64,000 nt of DNA, taken from positions 430,640 through 494,639 of the forward strand of contig JAHBUS010000003.1 of the NCBI GenBank assembly GCA_019637955.1. The letters are read 5' to 3'. Source of the DNA: Pseudobdellovibrionaceae bacterium. Its GTDB lineage: Bacteria > Bdellovibrionota > Bdellovibrionia > Bdellovibrionales > Bdellovibrionaceae. The notes beneath the pieces were generated by a model, which did not search any database, was not told where the DNA came from, and saw only the letters and a list, made by a program, of their open reading frames with translations. How positions within the stretch are numbered: the stretch's first letter is position 1; the number at the start of each line of letters is the position of its first letter. The position numbers and the translations under genes are program-made. Below are positions 1-7,926 of the stretch, in pieces.

Positions 1-589
1 GCTGCTCCGATTTCTCGAGAGCGGTGAAATCCGCAAGGTCGGCGGTAAAGAGATCACGCGTCCGCACGTGCGGGTGATCGCCGCCAGCAATCAAAATCTG
101 GAGACCTTGGTCAAAGAGGGAAAATTTCGCGACGATCTGCTCTTCCGATTGAAGGCGAAGAAGATCCAACTCCCGCCGCTGCGGGAGCGTCTCGAGGATC
201 TCGAAGCCCTGGCCCAGCATTTTTTGTCGCAAGAAAAGCCCCGTTCCAACAAGTCATTCGCGCCCGAGGCCTTCGCGGCCATGCGCGCTTATGCCTGGCC
301 GGGGAATATTCGCGAGCTCAAGCGGGTGTGCGAGCAATTGACCCTCATCAGCCCGCTCCCGGTGATTCGCGGTGAAGACGTCCGGCAATTGCTGGGGCTC
401 GAGCCCCTGCGGGAGCCCGACCGGGACCCGGCGGGGCTTCAGGCGCAAGTCGATGCGTTCGAATCGCAGCTCATTCAAAAAACATTGAACGAGTGCGGGG
501 ATGTCGATTCGGCGGCCAACAAGCTGAAGGTCTCGCGCAGCAATCTCTACAAGAAAATTAAGTACTACGGGCTTGAAGTGCCGTCTTAA
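1..589 (+). CDS. Sigma-54-dependent transcriptional activator, C-terminal part (5' end outside window)
   Basis: The frame is open from base 2, so the gene starts before the window. What is visible is the second half of an NtrC-type AAA+ domain (LLRFLESGEIRKVGG, then VRVIAASNQNL, FRDDLLFRL and PPLRERLEDL), the WPGNIREL segment, and a C-terminal Fis-type helix-turn-helix (AANKLKVSRSNLYKKIKYYG). Proteins of this type remodel RNA polymerase carrying sigma-54. Whether the unseen N-terminus is a phosphoreceiver domain cannot be judged, but the gene converges with a histidine kinase gene and overlaps its end by 4 bases, which suggests a two-component pair. Its likely target is the sigma-54-like site before the peptide/YcaO operon (inference). 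Confidence 0.93.
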   Translation, partial: LLRFLESGEIRKVGGKEITRPHVRVIAASNQNLETLVKEGKFRDDLLFRLKAKKIQLPPLRERLEDLEALAQHFLSQEKPRSNKSFAPEAFAAMRAYAWPGNIRELKRVCEQLTLISPLPVIRGEDVRQLLGLEPLREPDRDPAGLQAQVDAFESQLIQKTLNECGDVDSAANKLKVSRSNLYKKIKYYGLEVPS

Positions 590-1776
590 GCCTTGGGCAG
601 GGTCAACGTGACGATCGTGCCCGCACCTTGAGTCGAGATGATGTCCATCTTGCCGCCGGCGGCCGCCAGTTCGCGGCGGGCATGCGAAAGTCCCAGGCCG
701 TGTCCGCCCTTGGTCGAAAAACCGGAGGAGTCGCCGTTGCGAACTTGCGCGAGCGTGGCGTCCGTCATTCCGAGACCGTCATCCGACACCTGCACGCTCA
801 TCTGAGCGCCTTGCTCGCGGACGATGAGTTTGATGGTGCCGCCCTCGGGAAGCGCCTGGATGCTGTTGTTGACCAAGTTGGAGACCATCCGCGCCAGCTC
901 TTTGGGTTCAAGACGCGTCGAAAGCGTGAGGCCGTCGGGAATATGCATTTCAAAGCGAATGTCGGTTCGGGACTGATGCTCCACTTTCTTCTCTTCGCCG
1001 AGATCCCGAATCAAATCGGACAACGGCAGGCGGTGGATCCGAACTTTTTCGCGAGAGTCCGTCGCGGGTTTGAGTTCCAGACCTTTGGATTTGTGCAGCA
1101 GATCGCGGGTGATTTCCGAAATTCGCTGGGCGGCGTTCAAGATGATCTTGCGTTCGTCGGCCTGAAGTCCGCGGGTCTCCGTGGCCACGGTCTGCAAAAC
1201 CGCGAGCGGGCTTTTGATGTCGTGCGAGACCTGCATCGCCATCCAAGCCACGAGTTCGGTGCGCTGAGTTTCCAGCTCGGTGCGGTGACGCCGCTCGAGG
1301 CTTCGCAAAGACCGCCGGAACAAGAGCACGACCGCGCCCGAAATCAGCAGCGCCGCCAGCGCCACCGACAGCACGGAGCTCAAAAGTGAGTAATGAAAAT
1401 CCAAAATCGCGATGGTCTCGGCGGGCTCGCCCACGGTCAAGGGGAGGCGGATGCGGACATCAAAAGGATCACGCTGGCCTTCGACCACGGACTCCCGCGG
1501 AAGACCCGCGCGCAAAACTTCGTGCTGATCGCGAATGCCCACCGCGCGAAACCCGTCTTGCAAAGCCGGGTTCAGGCTCAGCAAGGCCTGACGCAGATCC
1601 AGCGCGACCAAACTGTCTTTCGCGGCCCGCGAGTACGAGTTGGCCAAGCGAGACTGATCTTGATGATGTCCGTAAATAAAAATCAGCGCCAACGCCGCGA
1701 CGATGAGCAGGTAGGTTCCCGCGAAAATCAAGCCGAGCCTTTGAATTTCCCGTTGAAGGCGCTTGTTCAGGGTCAT
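586..1776 (-). CDS. Membrane sensor histidine kinase
   Basis: A 396-residue kinase: transmembrane segment at about 13-35, a periplasmic region of about 90 residues, a second transmembrane segment at about 130-153, then the H-box QVSHDIKSPLA with the phosphoacceptor His near 185. The ATP-binding domain shows NLVNNSIQAL (N box), DDGLGM (G1) and GGHGLGLSHARREL (G2). The kinase is the last gene of a leftward operon and starts within a few bases of the YcaO gene stop, so it is probably translationally coupled to it. The periplasmic sensor region has no family I recognise. It may respond to a peptide bound by the solute-binding protein encoded two genes upstream (inference from operon structure only). 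Confidence 0.93.
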   Translation of the reverse strand: MTLNKRLQREIQRLGLIFAGTYLLIVAALALIFIYGHHQDQSRLANSYSRAAKDSLVALDLRQALLSLNPALQDGFRAVGIRDQHEVLRAGLPRESVVEGQRDPFDVRIRLPLTVGEPAETIAILDFHYSLLSSVLSVALAALLISGAVVLLFRRSLRSLERRHRTELETQRTELVAWMAMQVSHDIKSPLAVLQTVATETRGLQADERKIILNAAQRISEITRDLLHKSKGLELKPATDSREKVRIHRLPLSDLIRDLGEEKKVEHQSRTDIRFEMHIPDGLTLSTRLEPKELARMVSNLVNNSIQALPEGGTIKLIVREQGAQMSVQVSDDGLGMTDATLAQVRNGDSSGFSTKGGHGLGLSHARRELAAAGGKMDIISTQGAGTIVTLTLPKA

Positions 1777-1778
1777 GA

Positions 1779-2756
1779 TCAGTCCACCGGGTGGGGGAGC
1801 GGGTTGAGATCGTCGAAGCTGAGTTCGCGGCCCGCGAATTCGGACAGGCGCGCCAGATTCACCACCTCAGGACGGGCCTTGCCGATAAAGAGGTTTTGCG
1901 CCCGCGCGCTGAAGGCCCGCGCGAAAACGTAGGGACAGTCGCGCAGCGACTCGATCGGCAGGGTCAGATCCTCCACTTCGATCCAAGAGTCCTCGAGCTC
2001 GCGCCCGGGAGCCGAGGCGCCGGGCGTCTCGGCAAAAAACCAATCGAGGCTCGAGGCATAGCCGACATCCAGGGCCAATCGGCCGTGGTGGCCAAAGTTG
2101 GGCGAGGGCAGTTCCCAGAACTCGGAGATCGAAAGGCTCTTCGTCGGAAACGGCAACAAGCGTTGAACCGTGGCCGCGCGCCCGGCCTCCACAAAAGCCG
2201 AAAGGGCCGAGGCCTCGTGCGTGGGCTTGAACGCGAGGCCCGAGATCAAGCCAAACGCATTCTCGTGGTGGCGCCCGTCGATCCGGCAAAAGAGGCCGGT
2301 GGAACCCAAATGGTAAAAGCGCAAGCTCAGCCCGCGCTCTTCGGCCCAGTCGGCGGCATCCGACGCCCAAAACCAATTCGAGGGCACGGCAAACGGCGTG
2401 AGCGGCGTCTTGGTGAGAAAGTGGCAAAAGAACAAATCGCGTTCGATGAGTTCGAGCTTCGCATTGCGCCGGGCCTCGACGGGGTCGATGTGCGCGGCAA
2501 AGCCGTTCGAGTTCTGATGCGCCGACGTGAGCATCGCCAGGCGCTCGAGCGCTTCCGCGAAGGCTTTCAAGAGGGCGGTGTCGTTGTTGTCGGAGGCGCC
2601 CCAGGTGGCCAGTTGGCGCCCTTCAAATTGAAAGGTGCACTGCAAATCGATCCAACCTTCGAGGATCTCCTCGAGCCAATCTTGCTGAGCGATCTGCAGC
2701 TCCAGAGAACCCGACCGCTCCAGCAGCCAGGCTAACGCTCTTTGCGAACTTGCCAT
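1779..2756 (-). CDS. YcaO-domain protein (candidate peptide-modifying cyclodehydratase)
   Basis: A 325-residue protein carrying the typical YcaO blocks: EALER at 68-72, SNGFAA from 83, and ELIERD at 102-107, matching the ATP-binding signature SNG.A...EA...A..ELIERD. It ends in a proline-rich tail (NPLPHPVD), as in many YcaO enzymes whose C-terminus enters the active site. YcaO proteins use ATP to activate backbone amides, turning Cys/Ser/Thr into azolines or making amidines or thioamides. It is shorter than most family members and has no adjacent E1-like or TfuA partner. Its start overlaps the end of the solute-binding protein gene by 25 bases, so the two are coupled. The two small peptides at the head of the operon are the obvious candidate substrates. 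The substrate and reaction are inferred. Confidence 0.82.
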   Translation of the reverse strand: MASSQRALAWLLERSGSLELQIAQQDWLEEILEGWIDLQCTFQFEGRQLATWGASDNNDTALLKAFAEALERLAMLTSAHQNSNGFAAHIDPVEARRNAKLELIERDLFFCHFLTKTPLTPFAVPSNWFWASDAADWAEERGLSLRFYHLGSTGLFCRIDGRHHENAFGLISGLAFKPTHEASALSAFVEAGRAATVQRLLPFPTKSLSISEFWELPSPNFGHHGRLALDVGYASSLDWFFAETPGASAPGRELEDSWIEVEDLTLPIESLRDCPYVFARAFSARAQNLFIGKARPEVVNLARLSEFAGRELSFDDLNPLPHPVD

Positions 2757-4273
2757 AATTCCGTTCCCGATGAAAAGGTCGAAAACCCGAGCGTCCAGGG
2801 TTTACGAGCGACCGTAAAGTACGGCGAAACCGCCACCGGATAGATGGCGGCATTTTTGAGAAGATCGAAGTGGAGCTGCTTGAGCTTGCGCAGGCGCACG
2901 TCTTTGTCGGGCGTCTCGATGTAATCGCGAAGCCACAATCCGCCATCGAGCCCCGGCAGTTGAAAGATGCGCGCTTCAAAATTGTGGCCCAAGGACGCGA
3001 GGCTCTCGGTCCAGGCCGAGTCGCTCGACACGACGTAGATGTCGGGCCGTTGATCGACGGGGAGTCCGTACGGGTAGTCGTCGAGATCAAGAACGCGGAT
3101 CTCCGGGTTGTCTTTGAAATAGGCGCGGAGCTTTTCGGCGTTTTCTTTGGGGCCGCCAATGGTGAACGGCCGCGGTAGGGCGCCGCCCTGCTCATTTTTG
3201 CGAAGATTCGAAATCTCTTGGCGCTGCGGTTCCGACAGCGTCCCTTCACTCAAGGCTTGAAAGTACTCGACGGTGGGTTTGGACCCGCGCAGGCTTTTGA
3301 GCTGTTTCAGGTAGGCCTCCATCAGGCGGGCACCGTGAAAACGCTGGGCCGGAGTGAACTCTTTGAGCGCGCTAGGCGAAAAGCAAATCAGGCGGATGCG
3401 AAACGCCATGCTCTCGTGAAAATTGAACTCGCGCGTGCGGTCCAAAACGCGGTCGAAGTCTTCGCCGCCGACGATGGCCGAAGCCGCGAGGTAATCAAAA
3501 TCGCCTTTCATCAAGCGCGCGGCGGCCTCGCCATAGTCGGTCGGCACCAGCTCGATCAACTGGGGCATGTCGGCGTGGTAGTGGTAACTGGAGGGATTGA
3601 TTTTGAGAACCCACGCGCCGCCCGCGTCGTCTTTGTCGAGATAGTACGGCCCGGTGGTATTGCGTTGATTGATGATCGCGGGTTTCGCCGGGTCGCCCGA
3701 CAGGGCTTTGCGCGGCAAAATCGCGTAATCGGCATTGGCCAGAATTTTAACCAGGTGAGATTTGTAGTACGGGCGCACGGGGGTCAGCACCAAGCGTCCG
3801 TCACGAACTTGAATCCCCGGGCAGGCGTCATCAATCGAGTTGAGTTTTTGGCCCGGGCAGAGAAAGGTGCGCAAGTCCCCGTGACCGGTGCCGCCGTAGA
3901 GAACCGACCGTTTCAACGAGCGGGCGGCATCTTCGGCACCGATGGCATCGCCATCAACCGTCACCGCGCGCTTCGGATCGAATTCAAAAACGAGATCGTC
4001 ACCCTCCCACACAAAACTTTTCGCGACGCCGGGCTGCAGATTTTGATTGATGTCGTATTCGACCAGGGAGCTGTGCAGGTTCTGCACCAATTCGTACTCC
4101 TCCATCGAAAGAATTTTCGACGGATCCAGATCCTGCGCGCTCTTAAAAAAGACGGTGGCCATTTTCATTCTTGTGACCTCAGGCGACACCGCTTGATTGT
4201 GTCTCAAGAAAAAAAAGGCCGCCACCAATAAAAGAGCGCTCCCGGCGCCAAGCATCAGAGCGCGGCTCTTCAT
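2732..4273 (-). CDS. Family-5 extracellular solute-binding protein (OppA/DppA-like), membrane-anchored
   Basis: A 513-residue protein with an N-terminal hydrophobic segment (about 8-24) and no lipobox, so probably anchored in the inner membrane and facing the periplasm. The body has SBP_bac_5 features: an LDPSKILSMEEYELVQNLHS-type opening, LQPGVAKSFVWEGDDLVFEF, and AEDAARSLKRSV. This family binds oligopeptides and similar ligands. No ABC permease or ATPase gene lies nearby, so it may serve as a binding or presenting protein instead of feeding a transporter. It sits between the peptide genes and the YcaO gene and is followed by a sensor kinase, which fits a role in detecting the peptide product (inference). 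Confidence 0.85.
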   Translation of the reverse strand: MKSRALMLGAGSALLLVAAFFFLRHNQAVSPEVTRMKMATVFFKSAQDLDPSKILSMEEYELVQNLHSSLVEYDINQNLQPGVAKSFVWEGDDLVFEFDPKRAVTVDGDAIGAEDAARSLKRSVLYGGTGHGDLRTFLCPGQKLNSIDDACPGIQVRDGRLVLTPVRPYYKSHLVKILANADYAILPRKALSGDPAKPAIINQRNTTGPYYLDKDDAGGAWVLKINPSSYHYHADMPQLIELVPTDYGEAAARLMKGDFDYLAASAIVGGEDFDRVLDRTREFNFHESMAFRIRLICFSPSALKEFTPAQRFHGARLMEAYLKQLKSLRGSKPTVEYFQALSEGTLSEPQRQEISNLRKNEQGGALPRPFTIGGPKENAEKLRAYFKDNPEIRVLDLDDYPYGLPVDQRPDIYVVSSDSAWTESLASLGHNFEARIFQLPGLDGGLWLRDYIETPDKDVRLRKLKQLHFDLLKNAAIYPVAVSPYFTVARKPWTLGFSTFSSGTELWQVRKER

Positions 4274-4555
4274 TTAGATGCCTTCACACTTGCCCGAAGA
4301 TTTCGGGATGTCATTCAAGCCCGCTTTCTGAATCAAACCTTGCTGAATCACCTGGGAGTCTTTCAAGATCTCGTACACCGAGCGTTTCATAAGAATTCGT
4401 CCGCTTGAAGGGTCGATGGCCAAGTAGCCCCGCTCGATCAGATCGCGAACCATGTCGGCGGCATCGCGGTCTTGCGGCGTTTGGGCTTGCAGGGTGGTTC
4501 CAGAAAGAATCATCGCGAGAATCGAGCCCAAGAGGGCGGTGCGGTTCAGTTTCAT
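4274..4555 (-). CDS. Small secreted peptide, candidate YcaO substrate (peptide B)
   Basis: The chosen ATG at 4555 follows GGGACCTTT and gives 93 residues; a longer in-frame start at 4609 would destroy the signal peptide. Residues 1-24 form a Sec-type signal (NRTALLGSILAMILSGTTLQA). A conserved block follows (GYLAID, SGRIL, KRSVYEILKD), shared almost word for word with the neighbouring peptide A. The only cysteine is Cys90 in the tail KSSGKCEGI. The stop codon is directly followed by the solute-binding protein start. It looks like a paralogue of peptide A and a plausible leader-plus-core precursor for the YcaO enzyme. The alternative is a small periplasmic protein unrelated to peptide modification. 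Confidence 0.78.
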   Translation of the reverse strand: MKLNRTALLGSILAMILSGTTLQAQTPQDRDAADMVRDLIERGYLAIDPSSGRILMKRSVYEILKDSQVIQQGLIQKAGLNDIPKSSGKCEGI

Positions 4556-4644
4556 AAAGGTCCCTTTTTCAATCGCGCGCCAGCGCGCGAAGGTTGGATG
4601 GTCGCCCATTATAAAGGCGAGAGGGACCTGTTTGAAACCGGGGG

Positions 4645-4693
4645 CTTCAGAGCTGAAGCGATTTCAGAACCGGTGCCCAGAAGGGGCACCGGT
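4645..4693 (-). terminator. Two tandem hairpins between the peptide genes (possible partial terminator or processing site)
   Basis: 4669-4693 is a perfect 10-bp stem (ACCGGTGCCC / GGGCACCGGT) with a 5-base loop. A second inverted repeat, CTTCAG-AG-CTGAAG, lies at 4645-4658. Both lie just after the peptide A stop in the direction of transcription. There is no clear U-tract, so this is more likely an RNA-stability or partial-termination element that raises peptide A output over the downstream genes. Confidence 0.55.
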
Positions 4694-4704
4694 GGCATGG
4701 AGCT

Positions 4705-5046
4705 TTAGATCGTTTCGCAGCGGCCGGTGGTTTTGATCCCGATGTCATCGGACACCTGATGAGCGTTGACGTCGGCCATATTGCATTTCGCCGTCGATTT
4801 GCTGATCGGGTCCATATCGGCATGGAAGGGACCACGAGGAGCCACCACGTTTTGGTCTTTCAAGATGTCGTAGATCGAGCGCTTGATCAAAATGCGGCCC
4901 GAGTCTTTATCGATCTTCAGATATCCTTTGGCGATCAGCTCATTGACGACCGCCGCGGCTTCTTGCTCCTGAGCGGGGTTTGCACTGACGGTTCCCGTGG
5001 TCAGGATCATCATCAGAACGGAACCAATCAATGTCGTACGGTTCAT
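4705..5046 (-). CDS. Small secreted peptide, candidate YcaO substrate (peptide A)
   Basis: First gene of the leftward operon. ATG 5046 is preferred (113 residues; MNRTT aligns with the NRTA of peptide B); ATG 5052 is also possible, 4 bases after a GGGAGG ribosome site. A Sec-type signal covers residues 1-22, followed by the conserved block GYLKID, SGRIL, KRSIYDILKD shared with peptide B. The C-terminal third carries two cysteines, each in a repeated heptad: KSTAKCN (83-89) and KTTGRCE (105-111). Peptide B has one copy, KSSGKCE. A repeated Ser/Thr-Ser/Thr-x-x-Cys unit at the tail of a gene in a YcaO operon is what a modified core would look like. No family is recognised; the role is inferred. 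Confidence 0.78.
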   Translation of the reverse strand: MNRTTLIGSVLMMILTTGTVSANPAQEQEAAAVVNELIAKGYLKIDKDSGRILIKRSIYDILKDQNVVAPRGPFHADMDPISKSTAKCNMADVNAHQVSDDIGIKTTGRCETI

Positions 5047-5056
5047 CGGCATAAAG

Positions 5057-5062
5057 CCTCCC
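5057..5062 (-). promoter_or_regulatory. Ribosome-binding site of peptide A
   Basis: GGGAGG on the minus strand, 4 bases before ATG 5052 and 10 before ATG 5046. It supports either start and leaves the start choice open. Confidence 0.6.
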
Positions 5063-5074
5063 TTTGTCGTGGAC

Positions 5075-5088
5075 GCAATATAAAGACC
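5075..5088 (-). promoter_or_regulatory. Candidate sigma-54 promoter of the peptide/YcaO operon
   Basis: Reading the minus strand, CGGTCTTTATATTGC places GG at 5088-5087 and GC at 5076-5075 with exactly 10 bases between, the spacing of sigma-54 -24/-12 elements; the TTGC half is perfect and the -24 half weak. The expected start near 5063 leaves a leader of under 20 bases containing the GGGAGG ribosome site. A sigma-54 activator encoded at the other end of the cluster makes this attractive. Confidence 0.38.
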
Positions 5089-5185
5089 GCCAATTTAGAT
5101 TGAAAGAGCGGCGGCGCCCCCTTGAAGGAATTACAGCCGAGAGGCTCGAGAGGTTGTCGCCAAGTTGAGACCGCAAAAAGTCGAA

Positions 5186-5201
5186 GTCTCAATCTTGAGA
5201 C
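5186..5201. repeat. Palindrome GTCTCA-ATCT-TGAGAC (candidate operator)
   Basis: GTCTCAATCTTGAGAC is a perfect 6+6 inverted repeat in the 306-base space between the divergent peptide A gene and the gene at 5359. A further TTGAGAC half-site lies at 5165-5171. The same palindrome occurs perfectly at 11148-11162 and near-perfectly at about 12536 and 63874. Apart from this, the sigma-54-like site and a ribosome site, I see nothing else in 5053-5358. Confidence 0.6.
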
Positions 5202-5358
5202 AAGCTTGCGGCCCAAATCAAGTTTACGTGCAGGCCGCCTCCGGCAGCCGGGCAAGTGCTTGGTCCTCGGACTTGCACAGCACCGTGTCGGGCGCCGGGA
5301 TACCGGGTTCAGGCGCTCACAAACAGAAAACAACCAATTTTGAATAGGGGACTTTAAA

Positions 5359-6990
5359 ATGAAATCGAACCAACTCTTCATGGCCGCGTTCACGCTCGCC
5401 ATGGCCTTTGCGGCAAAAGCGGAACCAACGCTCTACCCGCGCAATCTCGACGTTCTTGGCAATATCAAGAACAAAACCGACTCCAACATCCTGGCCGACG
5501 AGCAAGATGCGCGCACGGTCTGGGTTCTTCCGCCCAACACCGCGAAAGCGACCGTGAACGGCATGCACTCGAAAACCGCGAACATGGGTTTCTGTGCAGA
5601 GATGCGCGACTTGCAGACGTCGTCGCGCGAACTCACACGTGAAATCGTCGATTTGCAAAAACGCCGCAAATCGAAACTGGACGAGCTCGTGAAGTACCAA
5701 GAAAAAGCGGCCGCGCTCAGCCAAGAGGCCGACACCTACGCCGCGCAAACGAGCCTTCAAGCCCTCAACGAAGTCGACGGCCGCATCTCGTCAATGGAGA
5801 CGCGACTGACTGATCTGTACGTGGCGGCCAATGAGTGCAAAACGGCCTGCGATGAAATCAACACCGAGATTCAAACGGTGATCGCGTCGAAAAAGACGGC
5901 CATGAAGGACCGCAATGACCTCGCTCGCAGCAACACCAAAGAAGTGCGTGAATACACGAAAAAACGCAAGGCGGCCGATGCGGCCTTGAAGTTCGCTTCC
6001 GAGGTGGGCCGTGTCTATACAGATATGGGCAATGAGCTTGCGAAAATCCGCGCTCAGTTCCACGAGCAGTTCGCGAGCTTCGGTAAAATGGGCGGCGCCC
6101 GCGCCAGCTTCACCTACTCAAGCCATTGGAACCAGAATCTCGACTCCTTGCGTGCCGAGAATCCCGGGATCAATTTCTCGAAGATGGCGACCCTGGAAGC
6201 CAAGCTCATGACCGAACTCGCCGGTGTTGAAGGCGTGGACCCTACGGCCGCGATCATGTCGATTGCCACCGCAGGTCCCTTGAAAAACGGCGTGGCCGAA
6301 TACGCCTCTTACCCCGAGTCTCTGGAGTCGAACGTCGTGCTGTCGCTGTTGGGCGCGTGCCCGATGGAGCATCCCGAATACTTTGACCTTAAAGAGAACG
6401 ACGTGAAGAACATGCGCTACGGTTTGATCATCTCGTACAACTACGAAACCGTGTTTAACTTGCAGGCGAAGGCCGAGTACAACATGTACAAGATGTACGA
6501 AAAGATCGTCAAAAGCGGCAAGCGCGGCGGTCTGTTTAGTTCGAAATCGTGGTCACGCGTTGAAGAACGCAACTTCTTCCGCGATTCCTTCAAGGTTTAC
6601 TGGAGCGACAAAGAAAACGTCCTGACGCCTGAAGAGAAGCTGACTTACGAAGATCAAATGCGCAGCAATGTCATGAGCCGACTGGCCACCCTGGCTTTGC
6701 CCACGATCCCCAACCGCGCCGAGATCCTGGCCGCCGGTCCCGCTCCCAAAAATGGCGCGGTCGTGGCTTCGGATGAACTCATGAAAACATGCCCCGGAAA
6801 CGCGTATTGCGTGGCGGGAGCGGCGGTTCTGCGAGTGTTGGATGCGATTTTCGGCAGCAGCTCAAGCGAAGCGTCTTACCTGAACATCACCGACATCAGC
6901 ATCGTCGATGATTACCAGCGCGACATGAAAATCAAAAAAGCATGGGCGACTTCTTACATCGGTCAAAACGAAGAGCAGCAGCTCAAATAA
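5359..6990 (+). CDS. Secreted helical protein of unknown function
   Basis: A 543-residue protein, first of a five-gene operon. The signal peptide covers residues 1-21 (ending AAKAEP). Residues of about 75-240 are rich in Lys/Glu/Ala/Leu with heptad-like spacing (LTREIVDLQKRRKSKLDELV; later AALKFASEV), which predicts a long coiled coil. The second half is mixed, with Tyr-rich stretches and a few Cys (CPMEHPEYF, TCPGNAYC). I recognise no family. The operon also encodes two secreted proteins and two lipoproteins, so it may be part of an envelope complex. A palindrome lies 158 bases upstream of the start. Confidence 0.88.
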   Translation: MKSNQLFMAAFTLAMAFAAKAEPTLYPRNLDVLGNIKNKTDSNILADEQDARTVWVLPPNTAKATVNGMHSKTANMGFCAEMRDLQTSSRELTREIVDLQKRRKSKLDELVKYQEKAAALSQEADTYAAQTSLQALNEVDGRISSMETRLTDLYVAANECKTACDEINTEIQTVIASKKTAMKDRNDLARSNTKEVREYTKKRKAADAALKFASEVGRVYTDMGNELAKIRAQFHEQFASFGKMGGARASFTYSSHWNQNLDSLRAENPGINFSKMATLEAKLMTELAGVEGVDPTAAIMSIATAGPLKNGVAEYASYPESLESNVVLSLLGACPMEHPEYFDLKENDVKNMRYGLIISYNYETVFNLQAKAEYNMYKMYEKIVKSGKRGGLFSSKSWSRVEERNFFRDSFKVYWSDKENVLTPEEKLTYEDQMRSNVMSRLATLALPTIPNRAEILAAGPAPKNGAVVASDELMKTCPGNAYCVAGAAVLRVLDAIFGSSSSEASYLNITDISIVDDYQRDMKIKKAWATSYIGQNEEQQLK

Positions 6991-7001
6991 GGGAGATCAA
7001 G

Positions 7002-7925
7002 ATGAAAACGTTGATGAAAATCCTCGTTCCCAGTCTGATGATCGCAAGCTCGGCGCAAGCCGAGCTTGCCTGGGTCAAAGGACCTTTCTGGCAAGCCCCG
7101 ATCGAAAAGAATATTTCGATCAAACTGGTGACCAAGCACAAAGACCTGGCGAAAACCTGCAAGACCTACCGTGAACTGATTCTGAACGCCAGCGGCAAGG
7201 TCGATCTGGATGCCACCGAAGTGGACTACGCCCGCACCGAAAGCGAAGGCTTCTTGGGCGGAAAATTCGCGGTGGTGTTCACCGTGGATGCCGAAGCCAG
7301 CCAGACGGTGAATGCGGCCAACCTGACCCGCGCGAACTCGAGCCTGCGCTCGCTGCAGACGCCTGATCCGCTCCCGTACTACACCCAGCCCGTGGATGAA
7401 ATCGCCCCGACGTTCATCGTTCGCGGCGATGTTGAAGTCCTCAGCGGCCAGGGTTCTTTGACCGGCGTGAGCAAATCGCTGGGCCTGAAACAAACAAAAA
7501 CGTTCTTCACCGGTGAAGGCTATCAGACCTCGATCAAGGTGTACGGCCGGGACCTCGCTTGCGACTTGCTTCTGGGTCAAGCCGCCCTGCAATTCGAATC
7601 GGGCGCCAAAGTCAAAATCGCTCTCGAGAATCAGCTGAAGATCGACGAATTCTACCGCGGCCTTGAAACGACGACCGTGAGCATCTTCGCCAAGAAGAAG
7701 AGCGCCACCGGACGTGCGGCCCTGTTTGGATTCCGCGCCGTTGACGCCTTGTCGTCTTTGCGCCTCTCGCCCGAACAGACCGAAGTCATGATCGGCAATC
7801 TGGTGGAGCACCTTTTTGATGCGAACATGCAGCGCAACTCGCAGTGGAAGTCTTTAGGAAGCCAATACTCGATCCCGGTTTACGGGACGATCGATGCGGT
7901 CGTCAATGTCCGCGGGGAGAAATAA
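7002..7925 (+). CDS. Secreted protein of unknown function
   Basis: ATG 7002 follows a GGGAG ribosome site (ATAAGGGAGATCAAG); an upstream in-frame start would overlap the previous gene and bury the signal peptide. The 307-residue product begins with a clear Sec signal (MKILVPSLMIASSAQA) and looks beta-rich afterwards, with two mid-protein Cys. It lies 11 bases after the coiled-coil protein gene and 1 base before the next gene, so it is co-transcribed. No family is recognised. A periplasmic location is inferred from the signal peptide. Confidence 0.87.
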   Translation: MKTLMKILVPSLMIASSAQAELAWVKGPFWQAPIEKNISIKLVTKHKDLAKTCKTYRELILNASGKVDLDATEVDYARTESEGFLGGKFAVVFTVDAEASQTVNAANLTRANSSLRSLQTPDPLPYYTQPVDEIAPTFIVRGDVEVLSGQGSLTGVSKSLGLKQTKTFFTGEGYQTSIKVYGRDLACDLLLGQAALQFESGAKVKIALENQLKIDEFYRGLETTTVSIFAKKKSATGRAALFGFRAVDALSSLRLSPEQTEVMIGNLVEHLFDANMQRNSQWKSLGSQYSIPVYGTIDAVVNVRGEK

Positions 7926-7926
7926 C

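Noticed and set aside
3218..4231. 337-codon plus-strand frame over the solute-binding protein
   Set aside because: Same shadow effect; no ribosome site or family pattern, while the minus-strand product matches SBP_bac_5.
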